Positions 11,195 through 22,432 of a stretch of 64,000 nucleotides of DNA are shown here, piece after piece. Positions within the stretch are counted from its first letter, which is position 1; the number at the start of each line of letters is the position of its first letter. The stretch covers positions 59,730,899 to 59,794,898 of the forward strand of contig OZ034968.1 of assembly GCA_964030785.1 (NCBI GenBank), written 5' to 3'. The notes under the pieces are model-generated. The model made no database searches, was not told the DNA's origin, and saw nothing but the letters and a program-made list of their open reading frames with translations. Made by a program: the position numbers and the translations under genes. The DNA is from Siderastrea siderea. Lineage: Eukaryota; Cnidaria; Anthozoa; Scleractinia; Rhizangiidae.

Positions 11195-12455
11195 GCGATA
11201 TTAATAACTTTTGACACCAACTAAACGTATGCTCAAAATTGGCGATGTTTGGAAAACTGTTTACTTGAAGTTTTTTTGCACAGCAGATTGTTGATGAAGA
11301 AAAGATATAGGTAAAGCCTATTTTAGAGTAAAAATAGAGTAGTTCACGTAATGCATCTTTTCACGAACACAGCTGCAGCTTTTAACATGATAGACGCTTC
11401 GCCATCCATTTCCGCAACGAAAGATTTTTATTATCTTTTCGCCTTAAATCTTTAGAGTATCCAACACTAAGAGTGTTTTTGTCATCTGAAACAAAAGGCC
11501 CAAAATTATCGAGGTTGAAGCACCTCACTGTGACTTCCATTCGATCAAACTGTCTCAAGTCAATTTGCGAGTAAATCGAGTGTCGATTGTGGACAGGACA
11601 TGAGCATGCGTTGTTCATGAATCAAACGTGGTGATATTTAAATTCTGATTTCTGTGTATGAATCTGAAACGGCACTAATTATTTCTGCAGGTGAATTTTA
11701 CACGTAAAACGTAAATATCAGTTATTCAGCGGGTACTCTCCGAATATCCCTCCAAGTTTTGTTGTTTTGTGTGCATACGCAGCGGATTGATCCGATCATA
11801 CTATTCGATGCTGCAAGATAAACAATTGATCCTTTTAAGATTCTAAAGGCGTAATCGCAGAACAGAACGCCGGCACAAACGAGCACAGTTCGATGGATGT
11901 CGCTTTGGCACTTGTCTGCTTACTGTATCTTCTTCTCGCCATTGACATAATTTGCGGATTTCAGAAATGGCGAGAATCTGTAACACTGGACGAAAAGAAA
12001 GTTTCGCCTCGGAAAGACGACGGCATCGAGCAACATCGGAGAACTCGAAGCATGAGTAGGACTATGATGTTAATTAACAGAAGCCTCAAAGGGTGATCAA
12101 ACAGACTACAGAATTTACGAAGGGTGTTCATAAAAAGTGGATTCCAGATTTTGAGCGCAAAATACCGTCCAGGCCAGTGGACTCACTAAGACTTTACCGG
12201 CATAAAAGGAAGCAATTTTTTGGTGAAGCCTAATGCTTGCGTGCCGACTTCAACAAAGATGAATATCACAAAACAGCATCACTTCGGTTTCATCGAGAAG
12301 CCGCAAAAAATTTTTGGTGACTTGTTTACTAATTCAGTATCGACATAACTACGAGTGGAGCTCGCAGTTGAAAGATCAAGCATAGAAGGAACAAAACGTC
12401 ACCAAAAAAAAAAAACAGCTTGGACTCTAAGCCCCGATTTTAATTTCAAATAACT
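11195..12455. repeat. Duplicated block A, copy 1
   Basis: Direct repeat of 32,712-33,965. Matching starts near ATTAATAACTTTTGACACC (copy 2: AGTAATAACTTCTGACACC) and runs to the TTTCAAATAA-TTCTTAATTAACC junction with block B. Where compared, flanking non-coding sequence differs by about 4-7% between copies. It contains the conserved mini-ORF at 11,893-12,096. Confidence 0.85.
11893..12096 (+). CDS. Small secreted or membrane-anchored basic peptide, copy 1
   Basis: 67 codons. The N-terminus MDVALALVCLLYLLLAIDII is a strong signal peptide or signal anchor. It is followed by a charged tail rich in Arg/Lys with possible dibasic processing sites (EKK, RK, HRR), and it ends …NRSLKG. No cysteine pattern or known family is recognised. 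Compared with 33,417-33,620 there is one base difference in 204 (Val to Leu), while the 200 bp upstream show about 8 differences and the 215 bp downstream about 15. This suggests selective constraint on the ORF, so it may be real. It could be a peptide precursor, a small membrane protein, or the first exon of a longer gene. Function unknown. Confidence 0.5.
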   Translation: MDVALALVCLLYLLLAIDIICGFQKWRESVTLDEKKVSPRKDDGIEQHRRTRSMSRTMMLINRSLKG

Positions 12456-15400
12456 CTTAATTAACCCTTTCACTCCTGAGAGCGTTCAGAATCAGAATTC
12501 AAGATAAAACCTTAAATTTAATTTTATACAATAATGAAAACAAAACAGCAGCTGGCAGCACAGGAAAGCGCGGCTAACCCTTCAAAAGCTTTCATTTGAA
12601 TGAATACACCGTGGGATTTAATCCACAGATTCAAAAGGTACAACCATATCACAAACTTCTGGGTTAAATGTGGAGATAGCGAGGTCGCTGGATTGCTAAT
12701 GCCGAATGAAGCGAGCGGAGCCCATTATAGATGAGCAGCTTTCCCCCGAGAAGCCATGCGGGAGATGCATCTCGCACAATGGCGTTCTCAGCTCCACTGT
12801 CCTTTTCACTTTCAACAGAAGGGATGCATGAAATATGTTAAACTAAATAAATTACTAGCAAGCACTTTCAGGTAACCAGGCATCATTTATGAAAAGATTT
12901 AAATAAAAAAGGTTTTGATGCCGTAATTAGTTGATTAAAGCGGCTGCCCTAGCAACAGAAATCGAAGTTTGACGCTCGACGCTTTTTTTTCTGTATTCGA
13001 AAGGAGCGTTTTTCTAAGAACCTCCATGCTACTGCCGTAAAAGGTATGTAAGAATTCTGCGTACTTTACATCGCTCTGAGAAGTTATATTTTTTGTCCCC
13101 AGAGGCCGCGATCGTTTTGGTCAGCGCAGAGGAGATTCTGGTAGTCACTCCATGTATGGAGATCCTTGGTGCCGACCAAAAAGATTAATGAAATTTTTCA
13201 TAAATCTCAAATGAATCGTCCAAGCTAGATTTATTGAAATCGCCCGGTTGCAAGAATTTTGTTCTGGTATAAACGTTAACGAGTTTTCGGGAAAAACACA
13301 ATTTTAATCACAGCAAAGTTTCTTTTAGCGATTAACTCCGGAAAATAATTTATCATTATCGTCCCCCATAACAAAGACCACTCTTGTTTAAAGTGCTGAA
13401 CCTTCCTTCCAAAATAGAATATAAATAATTGGCTTTCAGATGTATCAATGACTGAATTTGAATGTGTCTTATATCACATATTTCGTCACGTTAATCACGT
13501 TATATAACGAAGCTAGTTTCATACGTTAGGAAGTCTCGAGCCTATATTTTTTTAAAATGAAATATATCCACAAGGACTCAGATCCATGCCGTAAATAAAG
13601 AAACAAACGGTATTCCTGCACATCAACTAGAAAGAAGTGAAGTACGGTGAAAAAATATCACCCCCAATGATGAAACAAATACCATTTTGAAACTTTCCTT
13701 ACGGAATGACAAGTACCATTTAATTTTATAACGGCAGTTTAGTTTTTTGATGGTTTGTTTGTAAGTTTAAGGGGCCACATGTTAATGGTCTCTGTCAAAA
13801 CAACGTAACAACCATAGCCAATTCGAGAACAATCGATTTTTCGTGTCAGAGAGAAGAACATTAATTTGGAGGGCCTTTCTTGGCGGTCTCTAACAATAGG
13901 CGAATATTTTAGATATTAAAGCTGTCCACTTTAAACACAAACCTTCAAGTTGGTCCATCCCTGAAGACTTCATGCAGCTAGCGCTCGCGACATTGAGATG
14001 CTAATACGATGTTAGGACAGGGGGAATTACAGACTATTCTTTTCGTCGAAAGCTGCTTGGTTTCTCAGTCATCAAGCCATGACACACCTTTCAGATTGTC
14101 ATCTATTTTACTACAGTGTTTTTCTTACGAGACGGTTAACTATAAGCATACCACACAAATCATTTCACAGTTTCTAAGACACCGCATGGTAGCAGGGAAA
14201 ATCAAACAGACATTTATTATCTTTTTCTTGGTTTGCGGTGTAAAATTCTTGCGTCACCGAGTGTATTTCGCAGCATGTCGAGAACAAGAAAGTATGCGGT
14301 ATAAGGTACTCAAAAATGAAAGACAAGGATGGGTTTTCATTAATTGTTGCTTAAGATTTGCGGGCAAACAGAAAGGGATGCCTGCAAAGATAATAAGATT
14401 GCCGATCGGACAATTTGTTAGTGAAGTTAATCCAGTTCTTTTTTCACTGACAGGTGTAAAGCATTCAGTGTGACATTATGATAAATAAACGGCGATCAGA
14501 TATTAAACAGAAAAAAAAAGCTTCTTTCAACAATGACAACTGAAGAAAAGCATGTGTGTCTGGAGTCGAACACTCGTAAAGATGCCATAAAATGTTCACA
14601 TTAAAAGGGCAAATTTGATCCCACACCAAGTTTAAAATACTTTTTAACTGGAGACGTTATTAAAAAGCTCATGTTTCCCATAAGGCGACTTCGCTCGAAA
14701 AGCTAAATAACACTAAAGATATATCACTGTTTATGTTTTCACCTATTGATTAAGTGATATGTCCGACTTGTTAAGAAAACCCTGCCGAAGGACGAACTGT
14801 TATTGTGCAGCTATCTAGTCCAACTTTATTTTAACAGCAATGTTTTCACCTTAGTGGTATGACTGACAAAAATTATCGCAAGTTTCTTAGGGAAAAATAA
14901 GGGAAAAAAGAAACAAACAAACAAACAAACAGACAAACCAAAAAGACAACAAAGTAAAAAACGCAGAAAAGTTGTGCTCAGAAGCTTTCATGTGGTCACA
15001 CCTTAAAATTTCACCCAAAGAATCAAACGCTGAAACCACGTTACTGGATTAAGTGGTTTGATTACTGACTAGAGACAATCAACACCTTTATCAGTCCCAA
15101 TCTTGAGAAACTGATTCTCCTAACTAACTGTTACAGAGTACCTTCAATGACATTTACGAGAATTTGGCCGTTAATCACGACAATATAATTGGATTTCCTT
15201 GATGATGAGTTTTCTTCTCATCATCTATGTGCTCAACATGCATTAATGTGGTAGTGAGAAAAATTGTTGATATAAATTGGATGCATGATAAATTCTGTCA
15301 AGAAAATAACCTCCTTGCTCAGCGGGTTCGATTGCCACATGATTTTTTTTTCTCACTTTCATGATGGAATTATAAAGACAGTTACCGCAACTTTGCTAGG

Positions 15401-17644
15401 AATTTAAATGTATAAATTCCGGGAAAATAAGCTAAGCTCAGTCTGGAAACAGTTTTCGACAGTCTAAGAGACATTCATACCCGTAGGATCTCTTTGCAGG
15501 AAAAGTGAGAGTGGTTTGTGGAGCTAAAAAAAAAAAATTAAAATTCATCAACCTAAAGCGCCAACTATTTCTAGCAACGCACTGTTCCTTTAGGTTTTGA
15601 CAATTTCGGACATAAATTTAAAAAAAACCTTTGCGTACGTTATTTACATAAAAGGACTAATTTATCGGCAAGAAAACTGTGGCAATGAATAAGACGTTAA
15701 CTGAAGAAACAGTTCACTGTCATTTGAGAAAATACTCTTATGCTTTTAACATAAAAAATAAATTTTAACTCAAAAATAAAAGGCCTATAAGAATGTGGCA
15801 AATTTGAAAATTTAAAACACAACAGCTAGTTTATTTACCAACTGAAGTGTTCCAAAAAGTTCGCCCATTCGCACATAAAAAGCAAGTTATTGCAGATAAT
15901 TTTGTCTCCGAAGCAATTCTTGCGGGGGCGTTTGCAGGGGCTTTAAAGATTTCAACCACAGACTCAAAAGCTGAAGCTAAAAGCCAAATGATTTCATGTT
16001 TAAGTCTGCAAATGGATAGGATACGATTCGCTTACAAAATTGGTTAAATGAGCCTCCATTTTCTTTTCTTCGTTGAAGAGATATTTATGTCGTATTTTTG
16101 TAGTAATGCTGATCACTATTAGCGGACACAAAACTCAACTCAACTCACCACAAAGGACCTACCTATTTAATGTCCACCAAACTTCTCAAGCTTTCCTCGA
16201 CTTCTGTAATTTCTTCTTTTGGCACTCACAGTCATTCCTCATATGTTTCTTCAAGGGAAAAATTGTCATTGTAACTTGAGACCGAAAAAACTTTTTAAAC
16301 TCTTCTTCTTTACAGGTGCAATTGAAATTTCTATGTCTTTTGAAAAGAGACAGCGGCGTAAGTTATCAAAGATTGTCTCTCACTTATATCAACCGAAGCT
16401 GCTTATAAATGGCCCAGTGAAAATCGGTTTTCTAAAGTGCCGCTGTTAATTAACGCAGAAGCACAGATGACAGCGGATCCTCAACTGTGATCATTATGTA
16501 AAAGAAATTTGTTAAAAGGACTGTTTTTAGCAAGTAGGCTTACAAACGCGCCATCTGAGAATACTCTTCCATACCGTAAAAGTTTTCCCTCACTAACAAA
16601 CAGGCAATAAAATTGATGTCAACTGAAGGCCAGGTTGCTGAGAGAAACAAGCGTTCCTCATGCAAACTCTTGCGAAGTACACTAAATCATCTAAACGCTA
16701 ACCTTCCGAAAACTCACTGTAAATTAATATTTCAACGCACAAACGCACTAATCCTTTACGCTACCCACAACCTAATCCTAAAGAACAAAATACAATCCCT
16801 TTGCCCTAAGTTCTAAATGGTGTTTTGATTCAAAATTGACGGAAGTAGAAGTTTCATGATCAGAGGCTAAAAACGTTGTCAATAGACGCAACATCAACAG
16901 AAACACAATGAGAATCACGTATTCTCGTAAGCTGCACTGCTTCACATTAGCAGAAGCACGTTTTTTTATATGTACAAACTGAGTGCAGACCCTTTATTAA
17001 TTTACCATTTACTCGGCGTCTTTCTGTCTGAATAGCAAAAGGACCCTAAAGGTGGGTGGTTGCTTTTTTCCCTCCGCAGTGACAGAACCAACAATTGTAT
17101 ACATCAAAATATGCGTCGGTTTTCTTTTGTTCGCCTTTTAATTACCTCAATTGGTCATATGAGCACGTGAATTATAACAAATGCACTCATGTATTATAAG
17201 TAAAGAGTGGGAGAAGTCCCGTAACGATTTTTGCATTGAAAACAAATGAAAACCGAGTAAACAAGCTCGGTATTTTTCAAATGGAAAAGTTGAGTGTTTC
17301 GCATTGCTACTCCATTTTCAGACAAATCCTATAAATTATTTTTTCTTTTTTCATCTAAACATAAAAGAGAAGAAAAACGAAAAAAACCCAGAAACATTAG
17401 TGCGCATGCCAGTTTTAAATGAGAAACTAATCAAATGCGTGTTGCCCAAGAACATCTGCCTATTTAACGAGCTCGTTTGCCACAGAAAATAAATCATTTC
17501 AATCTTCAATTCATCGGCAATTTCTTGATTGTACTAGACGATTAAAATATATATTATTTTACAACTCTTTTTACCCATCAAATTATTTTAACATCACCGA
17601 ACCCGATGACAAATAATCATTTAAAGACTAAGAGAGAATTCGTC
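12456..17644. repeat. Duplicated block B, copy 1
   Basis: Begins at CTTAATTAACCCTTTCACTC and is repeated directly at 27,769-32,700 (shorter) and 33,966-41,215. Only frames that are broken in the other copies are seen, apart from a candidate exon at 16,316-16,449. It includes a small hairpin GATGATGAG…CTCATCATC (about 15,200-15,227). It also carries two inverted, diverged singletons of the ~105-bp C-block repeat (about 12,585-12,670 and 14,986-15,046). It lacks the insertions at 30,586-31,853, 34,412-36,117 and 40,076-40,332 found in other copies, so it supplies their empty sites. Confidence 0.85.
16316..16449 (+). CDS. Candidate terminal exon, copy 1
   Basis: A polypyrimidine tract and acceptor (CTTCTTCTTTACAG, ending 16,315) is followed by an open frame containing FEKRQRRKLSKIV and ending CRC-stop. 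In the B3 copy (39,615-39,769) the frame is kept. The two internal differences are synonymous; the third converts the stop here to Gln there, adding a few residues. No upstream exon could be assigned, and no family is recognised. A pseudo-exon is possible. Confidence 0.3.
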
Positions 17645-17861
17645 TTAAGAGCCATTTTCTGAGAATATCGAGAATCGAAAGACACTCAGAAAAAATCGAA
17701 TTTTTTTTATTTTGCCAAAACATCCCTTTGGGTAAGCTAATTCAAGAAAAAATAATCCAAAGTTCCAACGAGTTATTTAACGGACGAAAATTTAAAAAGT
17801 TCGAAAAATGCATAAAATGGCGGTTTTAGGGTCTCTAAACGGCTCAATTTCTCACTCAACT

Positions 17862-18158
17862 TTAGGAAGCCAGTGAGAGCGTAAAAAAGATTCTTTTAAA
17901 ACGAAACAAACCACGAACATTATTTAACCTCTCTACTTTAAACCTGTGTAAAAAATTTGCCAATGTTTCGTTTCGAACATTTTCAAGCGGCGTTTTTATC
18001 GAGCCGCTCTTAACCTTGTTTATCACAAGGTAAAATGAAGGCCAACTTCGGCAGCTTAAAACGGCATCTGGTATGTATTGTTCAATAATTAAGACTACAC
18101 AGAAAGAAAGCTCTGTCATTGTACTTTTCCCCAGGAAAGTTACAGCTTTGGGAATCAA
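17862..18158 (-). other. 98-codon ORF in left palindrome arm
   Basis: Open frame starting MIPKAVTFLGKS, repeated as its mirror copy at 22,136-22,432 with two residue differences (EQY/ERY and LSL/LSP). No domain is recognised. Because the whole arms are about 99% identical, its preservation is not evidence of selection. It may be part of an element-encoded protein or chance. Confidence 0.3.
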
Positions 18159-19026
18159 GTACTTCCCCGTCAGTAAATTTTTACTGTTTAGTGATCTGAG
18201 CGGGTAGAATTATATGCAAATTACAGATTTAATTCCTGGAATACTCCTAACAATTACAAAGGCCGTTTAAGATTAGTTACACATGCACGCACAATGTTTT
18301 TCCTATAAGCTTTGAAAGAAAGTTCTGCTTTCTTGAGTCTTGCTGAGTCTTATTATGTTAAAACAAAGCAGATTTTTAACGGCGTTTCAACAAGACAGGA
18401 ATCCAGTCCTTCAACTTAACCAAGATAACATCGAAAACACAGAGAAACGACGTACTATGCCGCCTACCTTGCCAACCGAAAACGCAACAATACAACAGAA
18501 CAACATTCCAAACTGTAAACAAACGAATTTTCAGTTTCCTGATTGAGCGAAGATATTTTAAACTCATCGCCGAGAGGAATACTCGGAAAGACAGGTGACC
18601 GCTGCACTGACCCGCACGTGTCACACCACACTAACAGAGAGAGTCACGTATTCGATTTTTGTTATGTGATTTGAGATGAAAACTTGGTGGAAAGTTAAAA
18701 AGAAAAAAAACTTCCAACAGATAGCTAGTACTTTGTTGGATTACATGTTAGCACAAGCTCCACACAGGAGTTTTTACGGTCACGACTCTCTCTATTTAAA
18801 GCGCGGTAATTTCGCAATGTACGTGCTGTTGTAATTTTACTACTATTAATTTAATTACAGCTCATGAAATAAAATAAATATTGCAGTAAGTTACATTCAC
18901 AGTGTGTAAGTACTGATGTATGGCGTCGTGTAGTTTTTCCACTCTTCTGGAGAGGGTCACTGCCTGTGGATTAAGCAGTTGTTACCCAGGACACGTTGAA
19001 GTTGTTTCCCTAAAAGAATGCACAAG

Positions 19027-19712
19027 TTAACAAATTGACGTCAGTTTTTTATGCGTCTGTCCTCTTATTGATGATAAATTTCGTCATAACATTGTCAAAG
19101 TGTTGTAGATCCACGAGCCGCAGGCGAGTGGATCTACAACAAACTTTGACAATGTTGTTTTTTACAATAACAAAAAGCCAAAACTGATTTTCAAACGAAG
19201 GAAAGAAATGCAAGAGTCCATGGAAGATGCGATTGCCGCGGAATCAGAATTTCATCGCTATAATTTGGAGAATCACAGGCTCGTAAATCAAAACTTAAGT
19301 AAGAATAGGCCAGAAATACAAGGAAAAATTCAAGTTTCTGAACTAACCTTTAATCCAGTGAAAACTGTTCACAAAATAATCCGCTAAAACACGGTTCAGC
19401 CTTTTTTCATCGACAGCACAAATTCCCGCTCACCGCCGATTTTCAGGTCTGAATTCTCAACAAACATCCTCATCCTTTCGCTCCATGGTTGCAATGGTTT
19501 CTTCAGTTTTAACCCATAAATTTTAGATGAGTTCCTCATTGAAGACTGCTAGATTTGTGGTACAATTATCGCCTCATCAAGACTGCAGCACGGAAAAGTT
19601 TGACAAAACTTTTGCTGATTGCGTCAGCTTTACGTGTTTCATCCGTCTGTACTCTTATTGACAATAAAAATTAGCCAATCAGCGCGCGAGAATTCGCTCA
19701 GTTATTGTAAAA
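19027..19712. mobile_element. Insertion in left palindrome arm with long hairpin
   Basis: Absent from the right arm, where GCACAAG runs directly into ACACATCTCGCGG. It contains a hairpin at 19,088-19,156: arms of about 27 nt (AACATTGTCAAAG…GATCCAC) around the apical sequence GAGCCGCAGGCGAG. A related direct repeat, around CGTCTGT(C/A)CTCTTATTGA, occurs near both ends (about 19,050 and 19,650). No clear target duplication is seen. It also holds a 59-codon ORF at 19,208-19,387. Confidence 0.6.
19208..19387 (+). other. 59-codon ORF inside the arm insertion
   Basis: Translates to a charged, helix-prone sequence starting MQESMEDAIAAESEFHRYNL. The frame is open for about ten further codons upstream (…KLIFKRRKE). 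No family is recognised. It may be a fragment of a captured gene or of an element protein. Confidence 0.25.
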
Positions 19713-19918
19713 ACACATCTCGCGGCATCTTCAATTGCACGGACTAAGTGCAGATAAAGTGGTTGACAGTGAATTCAAGTTGTTGTTGGCCCGAGCAGGT
19801 AATGTTGATGCATTTTGTTTTGGAATTACTGTGCTCGATAATTTTGGCCACAGATACTTCATAGCACTCGGCGACCCTTAATCTAGGTTCTGCAGAGTCG
19901 CGCTACTCCTCTGCCCTC

Positions 19919-20276
19919 TTGCTCCCGGGGGTGGGGGGGGGGGGGGGAGAAAGGGTCTTTTGACCAACGTTTGGGTGTAGGTGTGACACTGCGGGTTTGA
20001 CACCCTGACCCTGTCTAGGATAGAAAAACGAAATGGAATGTCGATGGTACAGACCATACCCGGTTGGGAAAGATGCGCCTAAAATAATTTACCATGTTTA
20101 GGGACAGAGACCAAAACTATATCCTGTCCAGCGGCACACCCCAGTATAGACCACATTAGGCAGTAACTCTTCCTTCCGCGGGGGGGGGGGGGGGGGGGAG
20201 GAAGTGCCGTGCTTAGCCTTAACTCGCTCAACTGTAGCACAATATCCATCTATTGAACTTCCCCTGATGTAATCTT
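19919..20276. repeat. Inner palindrome arm with long G runs
   Basis: Two G runs (about 19,927-19,947 and 20,181-20,198) bracket a passage whose inverse complement lies at about 20,680-20,912. No gene is seen. Confidence 0.6.
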
Positions 20277-20912
20277 ACTTGGCAGCAGTTTGAGGGAGCG
20301 TGACGCGGAAGCCACGCGGGCACATGCGAGAACTCGCCCACATGATACCCTTTCTCGCTTTGCTATTTGGTTTTTGCGTCGTGAGGTTGGAAGCCTAGAG
20401 TTCAAAGTATATTTATCTTTGATTTTTGGTTATTTAGGCATTTTTTCAGTAGAAGAGTCTAAGCTTTCAACCCCATGACGCAAAAACCAAAAAAGGGCTA
20501 GCTAAAATGGCAAAGCGAGAAAAGGTATCATGTGGGCGAGTTCTCGCATGGGCCTGCATGGCTTCCCCGTCTCGCTCGCTCGAACTGCTACCAAGGAAGA
20601 TTGCATTGAAGTTCAATTTCCGGCGGCTGAAATTACATCGTTCTATCGTCATGCTAAACACGACACCACCAGCCCCCTCCCCCCACCCGGAAGGGAGGGT
20701 TACTCCCTTATGTGGACTATACTGGGGTTTGCCGCTAGACAGGATACGGTTTTTTGGTCTCTGTCCCTAAGCATGGTATATAATGTTATGCCCGTCTTCC
20801 CCAACCGGCTATGGTCAGTACGATCGACATTCCAATTCGCTTTTCTGTCCTAAACAGGGCCAGGGTGTCAAACCCGCAGCGTCACTCCTACACCCAAACA
20901 TTGGTCAAAATA

Positions 20913-21064
20913 AAAATAAATAAATACACTTTATTTCAGTAGGGTGCATAATTACAGTCAAACTGTAGTCTCCCTTATGGCCCTACGCCCAGGTCGAATT
21001 GGAATTTGGAGATGTTGGTTTTTATGGAGGGAGGAAAACCGGAGTACCCGGAGAAAAACCCTCG
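20913..21064. mobile_element. Short retroelement-tail-like insertion in right arm
   Basis: Absent from the left arm. It starts with an A/T-rich (AAATA)n stretch. It ends in GGAGGAAAACCGGAGTACCC followed by GGAGAAAAACCCTCG, a sequence style I associate with LINE 3' tails dispersed in cnidarian genomes. The family assignment is from memory and unverified. Confidence 0.4.
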
Positions 21065-21184
21065 GAGGGCAGGGGAGTGGCGCGACTCTGCAGAACCTAG
21101 ATTAAGGGACGCCGAGTGCCATGAAGTATCTGTGGCCAAAATTATGGAACACAGTAATTACAGAACAAAATGAGATAACATTAC

Positions 21185-21377
21185 CTGCTCGGGCTAACAA
21201 CAACTTGAATTCACTGTCAACCGCCTTATCTGCACTTAGTCCGTGCAATTGAAGATGCCGCGAGATGTGTCTTGTGCATTCTTTTAGGGAAACAACTTCA
21301 ACGTGTCCTGGGTAACAACTGCTTAATCCACAGGCAGTGACCCTCTCCAGAAGAGTGGAAAAACTACACGACGCCAT
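21185..21377 (-). CDS. First-exon-like ORF in right palindrome arm
   Basis: Starts at ATG (21,377) and encodes about 64 residues including LSSCYPGHVEVVSLKECTRH and ISRHLQLHGLSADKAVDSEF. It ends at a consensus-like CAG|GTAATG donor. A mirror copy sits in the left arm. Cys and His residues are spaced somewhat like a zinc-binding module, but no family is recognised. It could be the 5' exon of a lost transposase or a captured host exon. No partner exon is visible in the element. Confidence 0.35.
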
Positions 21378-22135
21378 GTATCAGTACTTACACACTGTGA
21401 ATGTAACTTACTGCAATATTTATTTTATTTCATGAGCTGTAATTAAATTAGTAGTAAAATTACAACAGCACGTACATTGCGAAATTACCGCGCTTTAAAT
21501 AGAGAGAGTCGTGACCGTAGAAACTCCTGTGTGGAGCTTGTGCTAACATGTAATCCAACAAAGTACTAGCTATCTGTTGCAAGTTTTTTTTCTTTTTAAC
21601 TTTCCACCAAGTTTTCATCTCAAATCACATAACAAAAATCGAATATGTGACTCTCTCTGTTAGTGTGGTATGACACGTGCGGGTCAGTGCAGCGGTCACC
21701 TGTCTTTCCGAGTATTCCCTCGGCGATGAGTTTAAAATATCTTCGCTCAATCAGGAAACTGAAAATTCGTTTGTTTACAGTTTGGAATGTTGTTCTGTTG
21801 CGTTTTCGGTTGGCAAGGTAGGCGGCATAGTACGTCGTTTCTCTGTGTTTTCGATGTTATCTTGGTTAAGTTGAATGACTGGATTCCTGTCTTGTTGAAA
21901 TGCCGTTAAAAATCTGCTTTGTTTTAACATAATAAGACTCAGCAAGACTCAAGAAAGCAGAACTTTCTTTCAAAGCTCAGGAAAAACATTGTGCGTGCAT
22001 GTGTAACTAATGGTGAGCCTATCTTAAACGGCCTTTGTAATTGTTAGGAGTATTCCAGGAATTAAATCTGTAATTTGCATATAATTCTACCCGCTCAGAT
22101 CACTAAACAGTAAAAATTTACTGACGGGGAAGTAC

Positions 22136-22432
22136 TTGATTCCCAAAGCTGTAACTTTCCTGGGGAAAAGTACAATGACAGAGCTTTCTTTCTGTGTAGT
22201 CTTAATTATTGAACGATACATACCAGATGCCGTTTTAAGCTGCCGAAGTTGGCCTTCATTTTACCTTGTGATAAACAAGGTTAAGAGCGGCTCGATAAAA
22301 ACGCCGCTTGAAAATGTTCGAAACGAAACATTGGCAAATTTTTTACACAGGTTTAAAGTAGAGAGGTTAAATAATGTTCGTGGTTTGTTTCGTTTTAAAA
22401 GAATCTTTTTTACGCTCTCACCGGCTTCCTAA
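22136..22432 (+). other. 98-codon ORF in right palindrome arm
   Basis: Mirror copy of the ORF at 17,862-18,158 (MIPKAVTFLGKS…). See that entry; no domain is recognised. Confidence 0.3.

Larger units (their letters stand above)
18920..19799 (+). pseudogene. First-exon-like ORF, left arm, split by an insertion
   Basis: Mirror copy of the exon at 21,185-21,377. It starts at an ATG (MASCSFSTLLERV…) and reads to 19,026, is interrupted by 686 bp of inserted DNA (19,027-19,712), then resumes to a CAG|GTAATG donor near 19,799. Broken by the insertion. Confidence 0.5.

Noticed and set aside
14009..14473. 154-codon ORF in block B1
   Set aside because: Truncated and frame-shifted in the B2 (29,396) and B3 (37,343) copies, so not maintained.
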